Counted from the first letter of the stretch, positions 24,714 to 35,825 are shown. The stretch is DNA of 64,000 nucleotides from Salticus scenicus (GCA_963930645.1 OZ005660.1:245547082-245611081), one strand, 5' to 3'. Translations and numbers: made by a program. The notes: generated by a model not told the origin, from the letters alone.

Positions 24714-24858
24714 AAGAAATCTCTAAATCAAGAACAGTACAAAATTCATTTTAAAATACATGATATATCAAATAATTCTTTTATCATTATTGTGAGCCTT
24801 TTAACATTATTATGCTTTCAAGATAAAAATAATAATTAATTAATTAATTTTTTACTGG

Positions 24859-25084
24859 TGTTGGTGTTGCGGAATAAGGCCGATTGACTACTCTTGGGTC
24901 CTAGGCCAGAATGGGAGTACCTTTAATGTACGTCTTTCTAAGGGATCCTAGCCCGTACTTACGCAAGTTTTGGAGAAAAACCACGAAAAACTCCGAACTG
25001 CTGGGTCGACGAGCGCGACCTGGGCTCGAACCCGGCACCTCACGTCTACCAGCTTTGAGCGCAGAACCGCTTTGCCGTTGGTGT
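24859..25084 (-). mobile_element. tRNA-headed SINE with perfect 12-bp target duplication
   Basis: On the minus strand the element has a tRNA-like head (caacggcaaagcggttctgc, then a B box gggttcgagccc), a ~130-bp body, and a tail of caacaccaaca. The 12-bp direct repeat attttttactgg flanks it exactly (24847-24858 and 25085-25096), proving LINE-type target-primed insertion. The 3' body (ttagaaagac, ggcctaggac, agtcaatcggc) matches the truncated SINE at 55240-55333, so both belong to one family. Confidence 0.9.
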
Positions 25085-25159
25085 ATTTTTTACTGGTTAA
25101 GTCATTCAACAACAATTACCCCCCCCCTCCCCGAAAAAAAAAATATATATATATATGTA

Positions 25160-25527
25160 CTGATAAGTATAAAGGATTTAAGTCCATATTCTTGATTTTT
25201 CAGGAGACGAAAAATAAAGTTTAACTAGCTAAAAACAAATCAAAATAATCGATTAGGAAAAAGTATTTCGTTGATTTATACCCTTTATACCATTCAGTGG
25301 TTGTCAACTTTCATTTAATAACGGGAAAAATTGAATTAAATATTTTATACCATACATGAATGGTAAATTTCTGTCTTGGACCTTTTTTTACCAATGAATT
25401 TTCTCAAATACTAAATGACATAGACTTAAATCCTTTATACCAATCGATAGAGAATTTTTTTCTGAGTCTGACTATGTACTTAACTCAAAATCGACATTTT
25501 TGGACTTAAATCCTTTATACTTATCAG
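25160..25527. mobile_element. MITE, Tc1/mariner-type (CTGATAAGTATAAAGG ends)
   Basis: Starts CTGATAAGTATAAAGGATTT and ends with its inverse, flanked by TA on each side (25158-25159 and 25528-25529). Perfect inverse text spans about 27 bp. The 'gacttaaatcctttatac' end motif recurs internally at 25425 and in part at 25272 and 25345, so the subterminal repeats are iterated. No coding capacity. Confidence 0.85.
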
Positions 25528-26411
25528 TACAGATATATATATATAAAGAAATAACATTATTCATTTTCTGATTATTTCAAGAATAATGTTCACATTATTA
25601 TATATTATTTATAAACTGACTTTTTTTTTTCAGTATTTAGTAATAACTAACTTGCACAAATTGCTTAAATTATTCAGGCTATTGAAAAGTATTTTCTAAG
25701 TAAATTTGGCAGATATATCGTCCAAATGACATCTGAGAGAAAAAAAAAAATAATAATAAAATAATAATAATAATAATAATAATGCGTATTTTGTAAATGT
25801 TAAATAAATAAATAAAGTTTCATCAATTTACAATGCAATAGTTGGCAATTTCAGTGATCAGTAGAGAAAAAAAAAATCTTGTATGAAACAACCACACGAT
25901 TTCCATTAACCGCTATTATATAGTACATTTTTTAGAAATAATGTGATTAGAAGACATAAAATTGACCTAACGAAATAGACACTTATCAAATTTCCTATAA
26001 GAGAAAGCTGATATGAATATAATGACATGTAAAACAGAGTTTACACAGCGAGTTAAAAAATAATAATAAAATTAGAAATTTTAACTTCTAAACTTTTAAA
26101 TTATTTATTTTAATTTATAATTGTTACCAAAAAAATTTACAAGTTAATTTATTTTTCGACGTATAGAAAAATATATTTTAAAGCAAATAATAAAAAAAAA
26201 AAAATATTTTTGTAAAAAAAAGAAAAAAGAACTTTTTCGATAAAGTCTATTTCGAAAGTGCCTGTTATTTTCTTTTCTTTTCCCTTCTAAGAAAAGAAAG
26301 AAAAGAAAGAACGATTTTGATGAAATTCTGTCAAAAGCAGAATTTAGTTTAGTACGGAGGACAGTTAGTTTTTTTTTTTTTTTCCCCAAATTATAACACC
26401 GCTTTCCAATT

Positions 26412-26596
26412 AGTCAAACCTCGTTAACGTGAATCTCAAGGGGGATAAAAATTTTGTTCATGTTATCAGTAGTTCATGCTATCAGTAACTAATATTCATA
26501 TAACTAAACAAATCTTCATTTTGACGGGGAAGGTGGAAACAGTTCATGTTAACAGTAATTCACGTGAACAGTGTTCATGTTAACGAGGTTCGACTG
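26412..26596. mobile_element. MITE, pogo/Tigger-type ends (copy 3)
   Basis: The left end is decayed (agtcaaacctcgttaacg); the right end gttaacgaggttcgactg is intact and followed by TA. It lies in the opposite orientation to copies 1 and 2: tctcaagggggat near the left matches the ccccttgaga near their right ends. It has iterated internal half-sites 'gttcatg(c/t)tatcagta' that can pair with each other. Confidence 0.8.
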
Positions 26597-26598
26597 TA

Positions 26599-26683
26599 TT
26601 CAATTATATTTTCGATAAATTTTCAATTTCGATAAATGTCCAACTACCGTAAAACTGGTATCGTAAAAATCCGTAGATTGAGA
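26599..26683. repeat. Right arm of the 85-bp inverted repeat pair
   Basis: Inverse to 24629-24713 with few differences. It directly abuts the TA that follows the MITE 26412-26596. Confidence 0.7.
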
Positions 26684-26829
26684 CGAACAGTCTTCTGTCA
26701 TAATAATTTGAAAGCAATGTTAAAATTTGAAAAAAAAAAAATGAATGAATAAATAAATAAAATAAAATGAAAAAATTATAATCATCCATACTAAACTAAA
26801 TTCTGCTTTTGCCAAAATTTCATGAAAAT

Positions 26830-28207
26830 CATTTTTTTTGTTTTTTAAGGAAAAAGAAAAGAAAATTAATCATAATCAACATCAAAACGGACAGTATCGT
26901 AAAAGTTTTATTTATTTTTTATTTTTTTGGAGGGGGGAAGGTTGAGAAGGTCGAAATGTTTATATTTTATTAATATTTTACACCAAAGCCACTAGTAAGA
27001 CTAAGAAATGCTTATCATCTGCTTTTAATTTTGTTATTTTTTATACGTATCATAAAAATAAATATCCTGTTAAATTGTTAAAACATTTTATTTCAAGAGA
27101 AAAAAAAATGTTTTTCAAATGAACAGTGCAACGAAAAATAGTATTAATATTGCATTTCTGCTTTTAATTGCGCTATTATTCATCTACGAATCAATCTACG
27201 AATAAAACGTTGACGCCAGTTTTACGATGGAAAAATTGGACATAAAATTTCATTTTTCTTTTGCGGATAACCCAAGTTTAAAAATATTTAAATACTTAGA
27301 GCTAAAAGAAAAATGGAAGCGGATATTCTGGTTCAAGTCTCGAATAGTAAAATTTTTAAGTAATTCAAGAATTTCCGGAATTTTCTTCATTATATTTCCA
27401 AAATCTAATAACGATTTAAAAGCGGTTCTTTTTTTTTTTTTTTTTTTGGGGGGGGGGGGGGAGGATTACAATGAATAAAAAGAAATTAAACTTGTTAGCA
27501 ATAAAAATACTTTATAATGTTTAAAAACCTATCAGCTGTTTGGACAATCAACATAATAACCTCTTCTGTTTTTGTTTTGAGGGGATGATTGCATGTTAAG
27601 TGTAATAAAATGAAAAAAGTAATAAGTATAATAAAATGTCTTCGAACTTATCAAAAGCAAAAAAGTAAATTTAAAAACTTTAATATCTTTAATTATTTTA
27701 AATGCTCGAGCTTCGCTAATTCTTCTTCTTTTGTTTTGTTTTGTTTTTCTTTTTTTGTTATTCTAGTTCAAATATACTATGAATCTATTTGAATATTGCA
27801 ATACAAACGCGTTAACAATTTATATATATATAAAAAAAAAATACTTTTACATTTGAATAATAAAATTTTACAAAATTTTCAAAATTTATTTTTATTATTA
27901 TTTTTTTTTTCAAAATCTCAAGTAAAATGAAGACATTTCAGTATCTACAAATCATAATACATTTGCTATAAATAATTCAAGATTGTTTAGAAATAGTTTC
28001 AGAAAAAAAAAAAAAAGAAAGAAAGAAAATCATATTACAAAAATATGCACAAAGTGATTTTTTATTATCTTTTTTAAAAAAAATATATAGAAAAGCGTTA
28101 TTTGGTTTTCTAGAATACTATGAAATCATCAAATTTCACACGCGAAAGATTAAAAATACTTTGAATAAAGGGCCAAAAATAGCTCGTTGGACTCTATAAA
28201 CATTACA
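26830..28207. other. A/T-rich DNA with homopolymer tracts
   Basis: No gene recognised. Contains T18 followed by G14 at 27429-27461 and oligo-A tracts near 28003-28015. The 83-codon stretch over 27227-27478 runs through that T/G tract and is not credible. Confidence 0.4.
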
Positions 28208-28289
28208 AGATATTAAAATCACACAATCAATTGATTGGGAAGAAAATCATATTTACTGAAATTTATTTTTCCGACTGAGTGAAAATAAT

Positions 28290-28361
28290 GCCTGGACCGG
28301 GAGTCGAACCCCGGATCTTTGATTTCCAAGGTCAAAGCTCTACCAATTGAGTTATCCAGGC
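28290..28361 (-). tRNA. tRNA-like copy 1, anticodon loop reads UGG
   Basis: The minus strand starts GCCTGGATAACTC and closes its acceptor arm with TCCAGGC. The anticodon loop CTTGGAA gives UGG (proline-type codon). The B box GGTTCGACTCC is perfect, the A-box region TAACTCAATTGGT carries one change, and the D stem is weakened at its first pair. The T arm needs an 8-base loop or one mismatch in all copies. Probably a pseudogene or a repeat-borne tRNA. Confidence 0.55.
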
Positions 28362-28574
28362 CGACAACCGGTCGGCATTACTCACTCAGACAACCTTTAG
28401 GCTATAACATCTGGTCTATCATGCAGATTGCTCGACAGAAATAAGCCGCAGGTAATGGAAAACACCATTAAATAATGGGAGAAAGAAATACAATATATTA
28501 AAATCGCACAATCAGTTGATTGGGAAGAGAATCATATTTATTGAAATTTATTTTTCCGACTGAGTGAAAATAAT

Positions 28575-28646
28575 GCCTGGACCGGGAGTCGAACCGCGGA
28601 TCTTTGACTTCCAAGGTCAAGACTCTACCAATTGATCTATCCAGGC
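28575..28646 (-). tRNA. tRNA-like copy 2, anticodon loop reads UGG
   Basis: Exactly 285 bp from copy 1. The acceptor arm and anticodon stem (TTGAC/GTCAA) pair, but the D stem is damaged (GATC against GAGT). One more change, ggagtcgaaccgcgg, breaks the T stem. Likely pseudogene. Confidence 0.5.
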
Positions 28647-28825
28647 CGAAAACCGGTCGGCGTTACTCACTCAGACAACCTTTAGGCAGAAACATCTGGT
28701 CTATCATGCAGATAGCTCGACAGAAATAAGCCGCAGGTACTGAAAAACACCATTAAATAATGGGAGAAAGAAATACAATATATTAAAATCACACAATCAA
28801 TTGATTTCGAAGAAAATCATATTTA

Positions 28826-29388
28826 CCAGGTGTATAAGCTTAAATCCGCTGTTTTAAAGCTTAAATCCGCTGTTTTAAGCTTAAATCCGCTGTTAGACGG
28901 ATAGAAATGGCTGGTTGAGTGACACCTAACTTCTCGGCAAGCATTTTTTGCGATTGGGTATCATCTTCGTCCAAAAGAGCCTGTAATTCATGGTCGTCAA
29001 ACTTTCGGGGCCGATTTTCACGCACCTTTGTCATTTAAGTCAAAATAGCCATTTTTGAACCGACGTAACCAGTCTCTGCAAGTTGTTTCTGACAAAGCAC
29101 TGTCACCATAAGCTTCCACAAGCATTCTATGCGATTCGGCAGCTGATTTCTTCAAATTGAAGCAGAAAAGCAGAGCTTCCAGCATATGCTCTTTTTTTGG
29201 TACAAAACGAGACATGTTTACACGAAGAAAAATTAATGTTTTTATATGAAATCACTAATGATTTGCACTGATTTATGTGAACAGACGTCAAAGTAATACA
29301 AAAACAATAAGACATTTAAATGTCCGCTGTTAATACACTCACTAGCGCCATCTATACGCAAACAGCGGATTTAAGCTTATACACCTGG
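28826..29388 (-). mobile_element. Internally deleted Tc1/mariner element in the tRNA array
   Basis: Terminal inverse repeats CCAGGTGTATAAGCTTAAAT / ATTTAAGCTTATACACCTGG with flanking TA. The 563-bp length plus TA exactly accounts for the disturbed period of the array, fixing the boundaries. The left end is unusual: the core gcttaaatccgctgtt occurs three times in succession (28837-28891) against once at the right. Only the N-terminal transposase part remains. Confidence 0.95.
28912..29215 (-). pseudogene. Mariner transposase, N-terminal fragment
   Basis: Starts at ATG 29215 with MSRFVPKKEHMLEALLF, followed by KKSAAESHRMLVEAYGDSAL and TCRDWLRRFKNGYFDL. This is the first helix-turn-helix typical of mariner-family transposases. 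After a frame break near 29033 it continues as ENRPRKFDD..LQALLDEDDTQS and KLGVTQPAIS, the second helix-turn-helix. It then runs directly into the 3' terminal repeats. The catalytic DDE/D domain is entirely deleted, so it cannot cut DNA, though end binding could survive in principle. Confidence 0.85.
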
Positions 29389-29424
29389 TATTTAAATTTA
29401 TTTTTCCGACTGAGTGAAAATAAT

Positions 29425-29496
29425 GCCTGGACCGGGAGTCGAACCCCGGATCTTCGACTTCCAAGGTCAAGGCTCTACCAATTGATCTATCCAGGC
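29425..29496 (-). tRNA. tRNA-like copy 3, anticodon loop reads UGG
   Basis: Lies right after the mariner insertion, within the interrupted third unit. CTTGGAA anticodon loop; acceptor arm intact; D stem damaged (GATC). Perfect B box. Confidence 0.5.
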
Positions 29497-29709
29497 CGAC
29501 AACCGGTCGGCGTTACTCACTCACACAACCTTTAGGCAGAAACATCTGGTGTATCATGCAGATAGCTCGACAGAAATAAGCCGCAGGTACTGGAAAACAC
29601 CATTAAATAATGGGAGAAAGAAATACAATATATTAAAATCACACAATCAATTGATTTCGAAGAAAATCATATTTATTTAAATTTATTTTTCCGACTGAGT
29701 GAAAATAAT

Positions 29710-29781
29710 GCCTGGACCGGGAGTCGAACCCCGGATCTTTGACTTACAAGGTCAAGGCTCTACGAATTGAGCTATTAAGAC
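29710..29781 (-). tRNA. tRNA-like copy 4, anticodon loop reads UGU
   Basis: The anticodon loop is CTTGTAA (threonine-type UGU). The 5' acceptor strand is mutated (minus strand GTCTTAATAGCTC instead of GCCTGGATAGCTC), so the acceptor arm cannot form. Pseudogene. Confidence 0.5.
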
Positions 29782-29994
29782 CGACAACCGGTCGGCATTA
29801 CTCACTGTGACAACCTTTAGGCAGAAACATCTGGTCTATCATGCAGATAGCTCGACAGAAATAAGCCGCAGGTAATGAAAAATACCATTAAATAATGGGA
29901 GAAAGAAATACAATATATTAAAATCACACAATCAATTGATTGGGAAGAGAATCATATTTATTGAAATTTATTTTTCCGACTGAGTGAAAATAAT

Positions 29995-30066
29995 GCCTGG
30001 ACCGGGAGTCGAACCCCGGATGTTTGACTTACAAGGTCAAGGCTCTACCAATTGAGCTATCCAGGC
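29995..30066 (-). tRNA. tRNA-like copy 5, anticodon loop reads UGU
   Basis: The best-preserved form along with copy 6: acceptor GCCTGGA/TCCAGGC, A box TAGCTCAATTGGT, D stem GCTC/GAGC, anticodon stem TTGAC/GTCAA, loop CTTGTAA, B box GGTTCGACTCC. Both polymerase III promoter boxes are intact. The T arm needs an 8-base loop or a mismatch. The acceptor resembles animal tRNA-Lys genes more than tRNA-Thr genes, so identity by anticodon alone is uncertain. Confidence 0.65.
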
Positions 30067-30279
30067 CGACATCCGGTCGGCGTTACTCACTCAGACAACC
30101 TTTAGGCAGAAACATCTGGTATATCATGCAGATAGATCGACAGAAATAAGCCGCAGGTAATGGAAAACCCCATTAAATAATGGGAGAAAGAAATACAATA
30201 TATTAAAATCACACAATCAATTGATTTCGAAGAAAATCATATTTATTGAAATTAATTTTTCCGACTGAGTGAAAATAAT

Positions 30280-30351
30280 GCCTGGACCGGGAGTCGAACC
30301 CCGGATCTTTGACTTACAAGGTCAAGGCTCTACCAATTGAGCTATCCAGGC
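30280..30351 (-). tRNA. tRNA-like copy 6, anticodon loop reads UGU
   Basis: Identical in structure to copy 5 in all arms, with the standard GATC variable region where copy 5 has a change. Intact A and B boxes. It is the last unit; the array text ends at 30441 after aataagccgcag. Confidence 0.65.
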
Positions 30352-30829
30352 CGACAACCGGTCGGCATTACTCACTCAGACAACCTTTAGGCAGAAACAT
30401 CTGGTCTATCATGCAGATAGCTCGACAGAAATAAGCCGCAGTTCGAGCTATCTGCATGCATTCTGTAAATAGAGTTTCTGCATAAAATATGTTTACATAG
30501 CAAAGAAGAAAAAAAATAATGCTACAGGTTTTTTTTTTTTTTTTTTACACCAATTTCCGAGATCTAAAACTGGTCTATGTGATCACGATGACTATTAAAT
30601 TTCTTGTAATAACCACGTAAAGCATGAGAATGGATACCTAAAATAGGTTTATGCAACAGTTTTCGAGAAAATCGTTAGAGCCGGTTTTGAGACACCGATT
30701 TTACCAAAACTTGTTGAGCGGATGACAACAATTACATTTAAAATAGGGTTAATATTGCAAATTTGAAAAAAATCCATGCAGCCTTTTTGAAAGGAATCCA
30801 CTGGCAGTACAAATTCAGCTATTTATACA

Positions 30830-31345
30830 GGACGCCTGTCAATTTTCCTGAACTAACCAACTACATGATTTGGGACCCGGTGCGAGTTTTTACCCGATGA
30901 TAAAAGTTTTTTTTTTTTAATTTTATTCTCTTAATAATAAAAGTTTGAGTTGAGAAGGAATATGCGTGTACAGCGCACGTATATCCTCAGACATGCGCGC
31001 TGCGCGCGCATGCGTCTGCGCTGCCGAAGGCAGTGGGGTCCCGGTGCGAGTTTTTACCCGATGCTAATTGATATATTATTTTATTCCTTTTCTTAAGAAT
31101 GAAAGTTTATGAGTAATAACTCGGATTTTTGAGAAGTCATAAGGATGGTGAAGGAATACTTGCGCGCAACGCACGGGTCTACGCTGCCGAAGGCAGTGGG
31201 GACCCGGTGCGGCATTTTTTCCGATCAGAATTTTTTTTCTCTTTTTTTTATCCCATGATAAAAATTAATGCATTTTTGAGAATTCATTAATTATTGTGAT
31301 TCATTTAAAAATAGTGACCAGCGAAGCGGGCGTAGCCTGCTTGTA
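30830..31345 (+). repeat. Three diverged ~170-bp units with hairpin-forming end
   Basis: The phrase gggacccggtgcgagttttt (or close variants) occurs at 30871, 31038 and 31200, each time followed by acccgat and A/T-rich text. The last two are preceded by ctgccgaaggcagtgggg, itself a small hairpin (ctgcc/ggcag). The block ends with aagcgggc-gta-gcctgctt (31325-31343), another hairpin. It looks like the iterated 3' end of a non-autonomous element; the class is unknown. Confidence 0.5.
30989..31017. repeat. G+C-rich palindrome
   Basis: Stem catgcgcgc / gcgcgcatg around a central tgc, extended by aga/tct. It is exceptional in this A/T-rich DNA and lies inside the 170-bp repeat unit. Confidence 0.75.
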
Positions 31346-32028
31346 TATAAATAATAATAATAATAATAATAATGCATGTGTACCATTCTATACTGAAACT
31401 GTCTCAGTTCTTTAGCACGATTCTTCTCAAATTTATTTTAATTATTTTAAAAGGAAATATGCTTGCAAGTCCCCTCCCCCCCCCCCCCCTCCTTTTTGCT
31501 TTTCCCGACATAAAATTAAATATTTTTCCTTCTTCTTTTATTTATGTTTGAAATCACCATTTTTTTTCTTTTGATTTTAAAGTTATAACGTGCTTTTATT
31601 TAATATCTTTCGAATCAATATCCGATTGAATAAAAAAATACAGCATTAACTATATTTGGTCCTGATTAATAAGTGTTCCAATTTTTGATAAAATCTGGTA
31701 ATCCGAACAGATACGATGGCGATTTTTTAATTTTATGTATTTTAAATAAAACAAAAATATCTGCACGTTCATTGAAGGTGTAATACAATATATGATGACA
31801 ACTCATAGTCATTGTCTGAAAGAAATAGTACTACGAAAAAAAAAAAAAAAAAAGCAAAAGTGAGTTGGATGTAAATTTGTGAAAATGCCGCCCCTCTGAT
31901 ATCGTACACAAATCGGATTTGACAAAGAATCATAACCAACTTTGTTAGTGATATCACTTTAAAAATGGATTAGGAGTATTATACTGGGTAAAAACATTTT
32001 GCACATTGCACTGTAAATGTAAAGACAG

Positions 32029-32062
<34 letters not shown>

Positions 32063-32930
32063 TTTGTCAAATGTGAATAAAAATTCTGAAAAAAAAAAAA
32101 AAAAAAAAATTCTTAATGATATCTGTAAAATCAGAGTAACGCAATATTTGTTTCAGAAGGAATTATTTAAACTAAATGCATTGCAGAGCTTTAAAAGGTA
32201 TTGAATAGAAAGATAAAAATCTGTGTACTGTGAATTACTGCGGTAAGAATCAAAAGCTGAAGTTTTAATCGCATACTCTTTTTTCTTTCATTTCTTTTAA
32301 TCATTTGACCGAGATTAACTAAACTTCTTGCAATTACAAAGTCAGAGCAAAATATGTAAAAACTAAATATATTAGTACAAAATGGTCAAATTTTCTTTAG
32401 CCATGACTAAATGTCAGAGTTTTTTTTTTTTTTTTTCCCTTCTTTCATGATTTATTTCTGAAATCATTTTTAATCGTAAACGTATAAAACATGCAGGTAT
32501 ATCTGTTTTTTTATTTTTTATTTATTTATTTTTTTTAAATAGATAATTGAATTAATTAAAATAATTATAATAAACAACCGTTTTTCGAGAATAAAATGAC
32601 AAAATGCGCGCATTAAGCCGGCTTATTACTTTCTTCCGTTTTTTTTTTTTTTTTTTTCAAATCTTTCAACTAAATTTTATTGCAAAGGCATAAAAACACT
32701 TGTAATTATGCTTGCTTTTACGACAAAAAAATTAATGTTTTTTTTTTTTTTTTTTTCTATAAAGACATGAGATTTTTGGGAAAAGATTTCAGAAAAGGTG
32801 ACATGAAAGAATGTCTTTTTGAATTCTTTTTTACTCACTGAAAAATAAAAAATATCACTAGCTTATTTTCTATTTCATTAGACAAGCCTCCAAATTTTAT
32901 TTATTTATTGGAAAAATAGGTTTGACATGT

Positions 32931-32967
<37 letters not shown>

Positions 32968-33609
32968 TGTAATTAAAATATAAAAAAAATATATGTATTA
33001 TTTGCGATGAGAAAATGAAGTCATAAAAATTTGAAGTACTTTCTATTAATAGTTAAAAAAATTAATTGATTAAAAAAAAAAAAAAAATCGTTTTTACTAC
33101 GATTTTCAGCGTTTAGTGATGTGCTAAACACAGCTCATTTGGTTCTATAATATCCTTTATAAAAGTTTCCAATTTATCATATATATTTTTTACAAATATA
33201 TAATATACAAAATGATATGCAGAATGCATTAATTTAGGAAATTCATAAATATAAACGTGAATTTAACAAATCATAATATAATCATTTTCTATATACTCAA
33301 AGAGTTTTACACCATAAGTTAGTTTTATGAAGGAATGTGAATTTCAAACAAATAAAGTTGTGTTGAAATATAGTCTAATACTTTTACCAAACATCTATTT
33401 ATTTTTTTTTCCCCTTTAGTAATTTAACTGAAGTGTTCATGTTTCGATTTATTTTAAGGAAATTCTTCATCATTTCCTTACTATTATTTTTGTTGTATTT
33501 GAACTTTTGAGAGCTCCTTTCTGCGTCTGATCACGTATGTTGCTGTGTTATTATAGTTAAGAAATAATTCATATAATGGAATAAATTTTCTTTGTAAATT
33601 GGTTATTAG

Positions 33610-33641
<32 letters not shown>

Positions 33642-33939
33642 ATTTTTTTTTTTTTACTTAATAATTTTGCTAATTTTATTATATTTCATTATTAATTATA
33701 TATTTATTGATTAACCAAATTAAGCTGTCATTGAAATTAACTTTACTAATTAATGTAGATTAACATAGTTACAATTTTGAGAAATAAAATCGAAATATAT
33801 ACATTTATTTCTGTTCCTTATATCAACAGCATTTAAATTTTTATTATAATTTTAAAAGAAAGTGCAATTAAAGAGAATAAAGATAGCTGTAAAATATCAT
33901 ATAAATTAATTAATTCATTCATTCAAAAAAAAAAAAAAA

Positions 33940-33978
<39 letters not shown>

Positions 33979-35825
33979 AAATAAAAAAATAATTTCAAAC
34001 ATTTATAAATTATTATTATTATTGTTATGGTATTTGTATAAAAAAGAAAGTTTTACAATTCATTTTTGCATACCATTTTAATTTAAATTATCTATAAAAT
34101 TAGTAAATATTACGTTCAAAGTGTTTATAGTTTGTGCTGCATATAATTAATTAATCATTTTTGATTTCTGATAATAATAGTTACGGAAATTTAAATTTAT
34201 GAATTGGAAATATAATGCAGACTAAATTTTGCGCTGCTAAAGCTATTTTAAATTGCAGCTTTAATTTTTCTGAACCCATTTTTCTTGCATAGAAATGATA
34301 AAGTCTGTTGCTATATTTCCAAAAGGTTTTTGAAATATCAATCCAGTTTCTTCTACATGTACATTCTCTTCCTAATGCCACTTTGGAAATATTTTCGGAC
34401 ACAAAGGGCTTTTGTTCGAACGGACACACCCCCAGTTGTGGGGGAAAAATGTTCGAAAATTTTTGGTGTAACTTCAACGGACATAACAGGGGATTTTCAG
34501 GGTAGCTTTCTCCTAACAATAAGATTACTTTTGAAGTAGAAACGTGACATTAGTCACACGCTGGGAGGGTTAATGGTGAATACGGCCATTAGAATTAAAA
34601 CAAAAGAAAAAAGAAAAGTTACTTTTTTCCAATTAGCTAACAAAAGTATGCCACAAGGGACAAAATGAATTGTTATTTTTATTCCTCTTTTTATATATTT
34701 AGAAACATTCTGGTAATTACACCATTGAAAACCAAGTAATAAATACACTTTTAAATAAGTGGAAGTATTGAATGAAACTTGCCCAATTTATAAAGCATTC
34801 CACTTTATATAAATATGTAATTTTTAAAAACTAAAACAAACCTTTGAAGCATGCAATAGTATGACTAGCTACGTTGCACGATACACACATTAATCATTAA
34901 GTGTGGAGCATAATGAGATTATATGATGAATTTACAGATATTTATTGAGTTTTAATGTTCTTATGCAAGAGTTTTTAAAATTATACATATTAATGCATAT
35001 TTAATTACCTTTGAAAAACAGAATTAAAATTATCCAGCTATTCATAGCAGGTTGTTCGCAGAATATTGGAATTTAATTAAACTCAACCCTACTTAAAGGA
35101 GGGATGGGGGGGGGGGGTATACAATAAATCTTTTTTTTTTTTTTTAATTGCTGTCTTAAATCAAAAATTTGCTTGTTAAGAAATTTTATTAAGTGTAGTA
35201 AATATTTCTCCAAAACATTTAATTTTTTATGTGATGAAATTTGTTTAAATTTCTAAAATATTTTTAAATTCTTATTGCTATTTGTTTTTCCATCGAATTT
35301 ATATAGCTTAACAATATATTCTAAGCATAGTTCATTATTACTTTGTGTATTGAACTGTAAATTTGCTTTTGCTTTATAATTTTATGCTTGAATGCTGAAA
35401 TTTACTTCAAAATTGTCGCATTCAAACAAAAAATTATTTTTTAGAAAATTTATGTGTTAATTAATGAATTTACCAAGAAATTCTGAAATATGTTTACAAT
35501 ATGTTGTTCAGCTAATAATTTAAAACCAAGAGAAAAAATAAAAAGTTTCTTAACAGGAAACATGTCTAAAAACTTAAAATTTTTTAATTTTTTAAAATTT
35601 TATTTACTTTTTAATTTAAATAATTTTTGAAAGCTTTAATATAGCTAAAAATATTATATTTCAATGCATATGTATGCAGATTTCTATAATCTAAAACATT
35701 AATTAAAAGAAAACGATTTATGTCGTGTCGTCCACTCTCATTTTGAGGGAACCTGGCACATTTGGCTTGGCACCACTGAAGTAGGTTTCATTTAAAGGTT
35801 AATATTTCCATTTGCCTCAATTTAG
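31346..35825. other. Very A/T-rich DNA, no gene recognised
   Basis: Holds many long homopolymers (C-run 31477-31490, A-runs 32036-32059, 32091-32110 and 33609-33641, several T-runs), (TAA)n at 33943-33970 and (TA)n at 32936-32962. I found no coding region, tRNA or element ends. A slightly less A/T-rich patch at 34340-34520 contains open frames on both strands, but none resembles a known protein. Confidence 0.4.

Larger units (their letters stand above)
26311..26826. repeat. Inverted arms enclosing a MITE
   Basis: The left arm 26311-26357 (aaaagcagaatttagtttag) is inverse to 26786-26826 (ctaaactaaattctgctttt). Between them lie the MITE 26412-26596 and the inverted-pair arm 26599-26683. The arrangement suggests an older palindromic element into which the MITE inserted. 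Confidence 0.6.
28208..30441 (-). repeat. Tandem array of 285-bp units, each with one tRNA-like gene
   Basis: Unit starts at 28208, 28493, 28778, 29628, 29913 and 30198; each begins near gatattaaaatcacacaatc. The spacing is exactly 285 bp, except across the third unit, where 850 bp equals 285 plus a 563-bp mariner and its 2-bp TA duplication. Every unit carries a minus-strand tRNA-like sequence (six copies). Each tRNA is set between ctgagtga and tcactcag, which are inverse to one another. Units are highly similar, so expansion is recent or homogenised. Confidence 0.95.

Noticed and set aside
24911..25224. Open frames reading 'LEPGTSRLPAL' and similar
   Set aside because: They translate the tRNA head of the SINE (B box region), a familiar artefact.
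29320..29535. 71-codon frame reading 'GSRTPDLRLPRSRLYQL'
   Set aside because: A translation of tRNA-like copy 3 and the mariner end.
31320..31345. Helitron 3' end (hairpin aagcgggc..gcctgctt)
   Set aside because: The hairpin is good, but the bases after it (gtatata) do not give the required CTRR end next to T, and no TC start was found.
34181..34539. Overlapping frames of 112, 84 and 65 codons
   Set aside because: They sit on both strands of the same patch, with no recognisable domain and no supporting splice or promoter signal.
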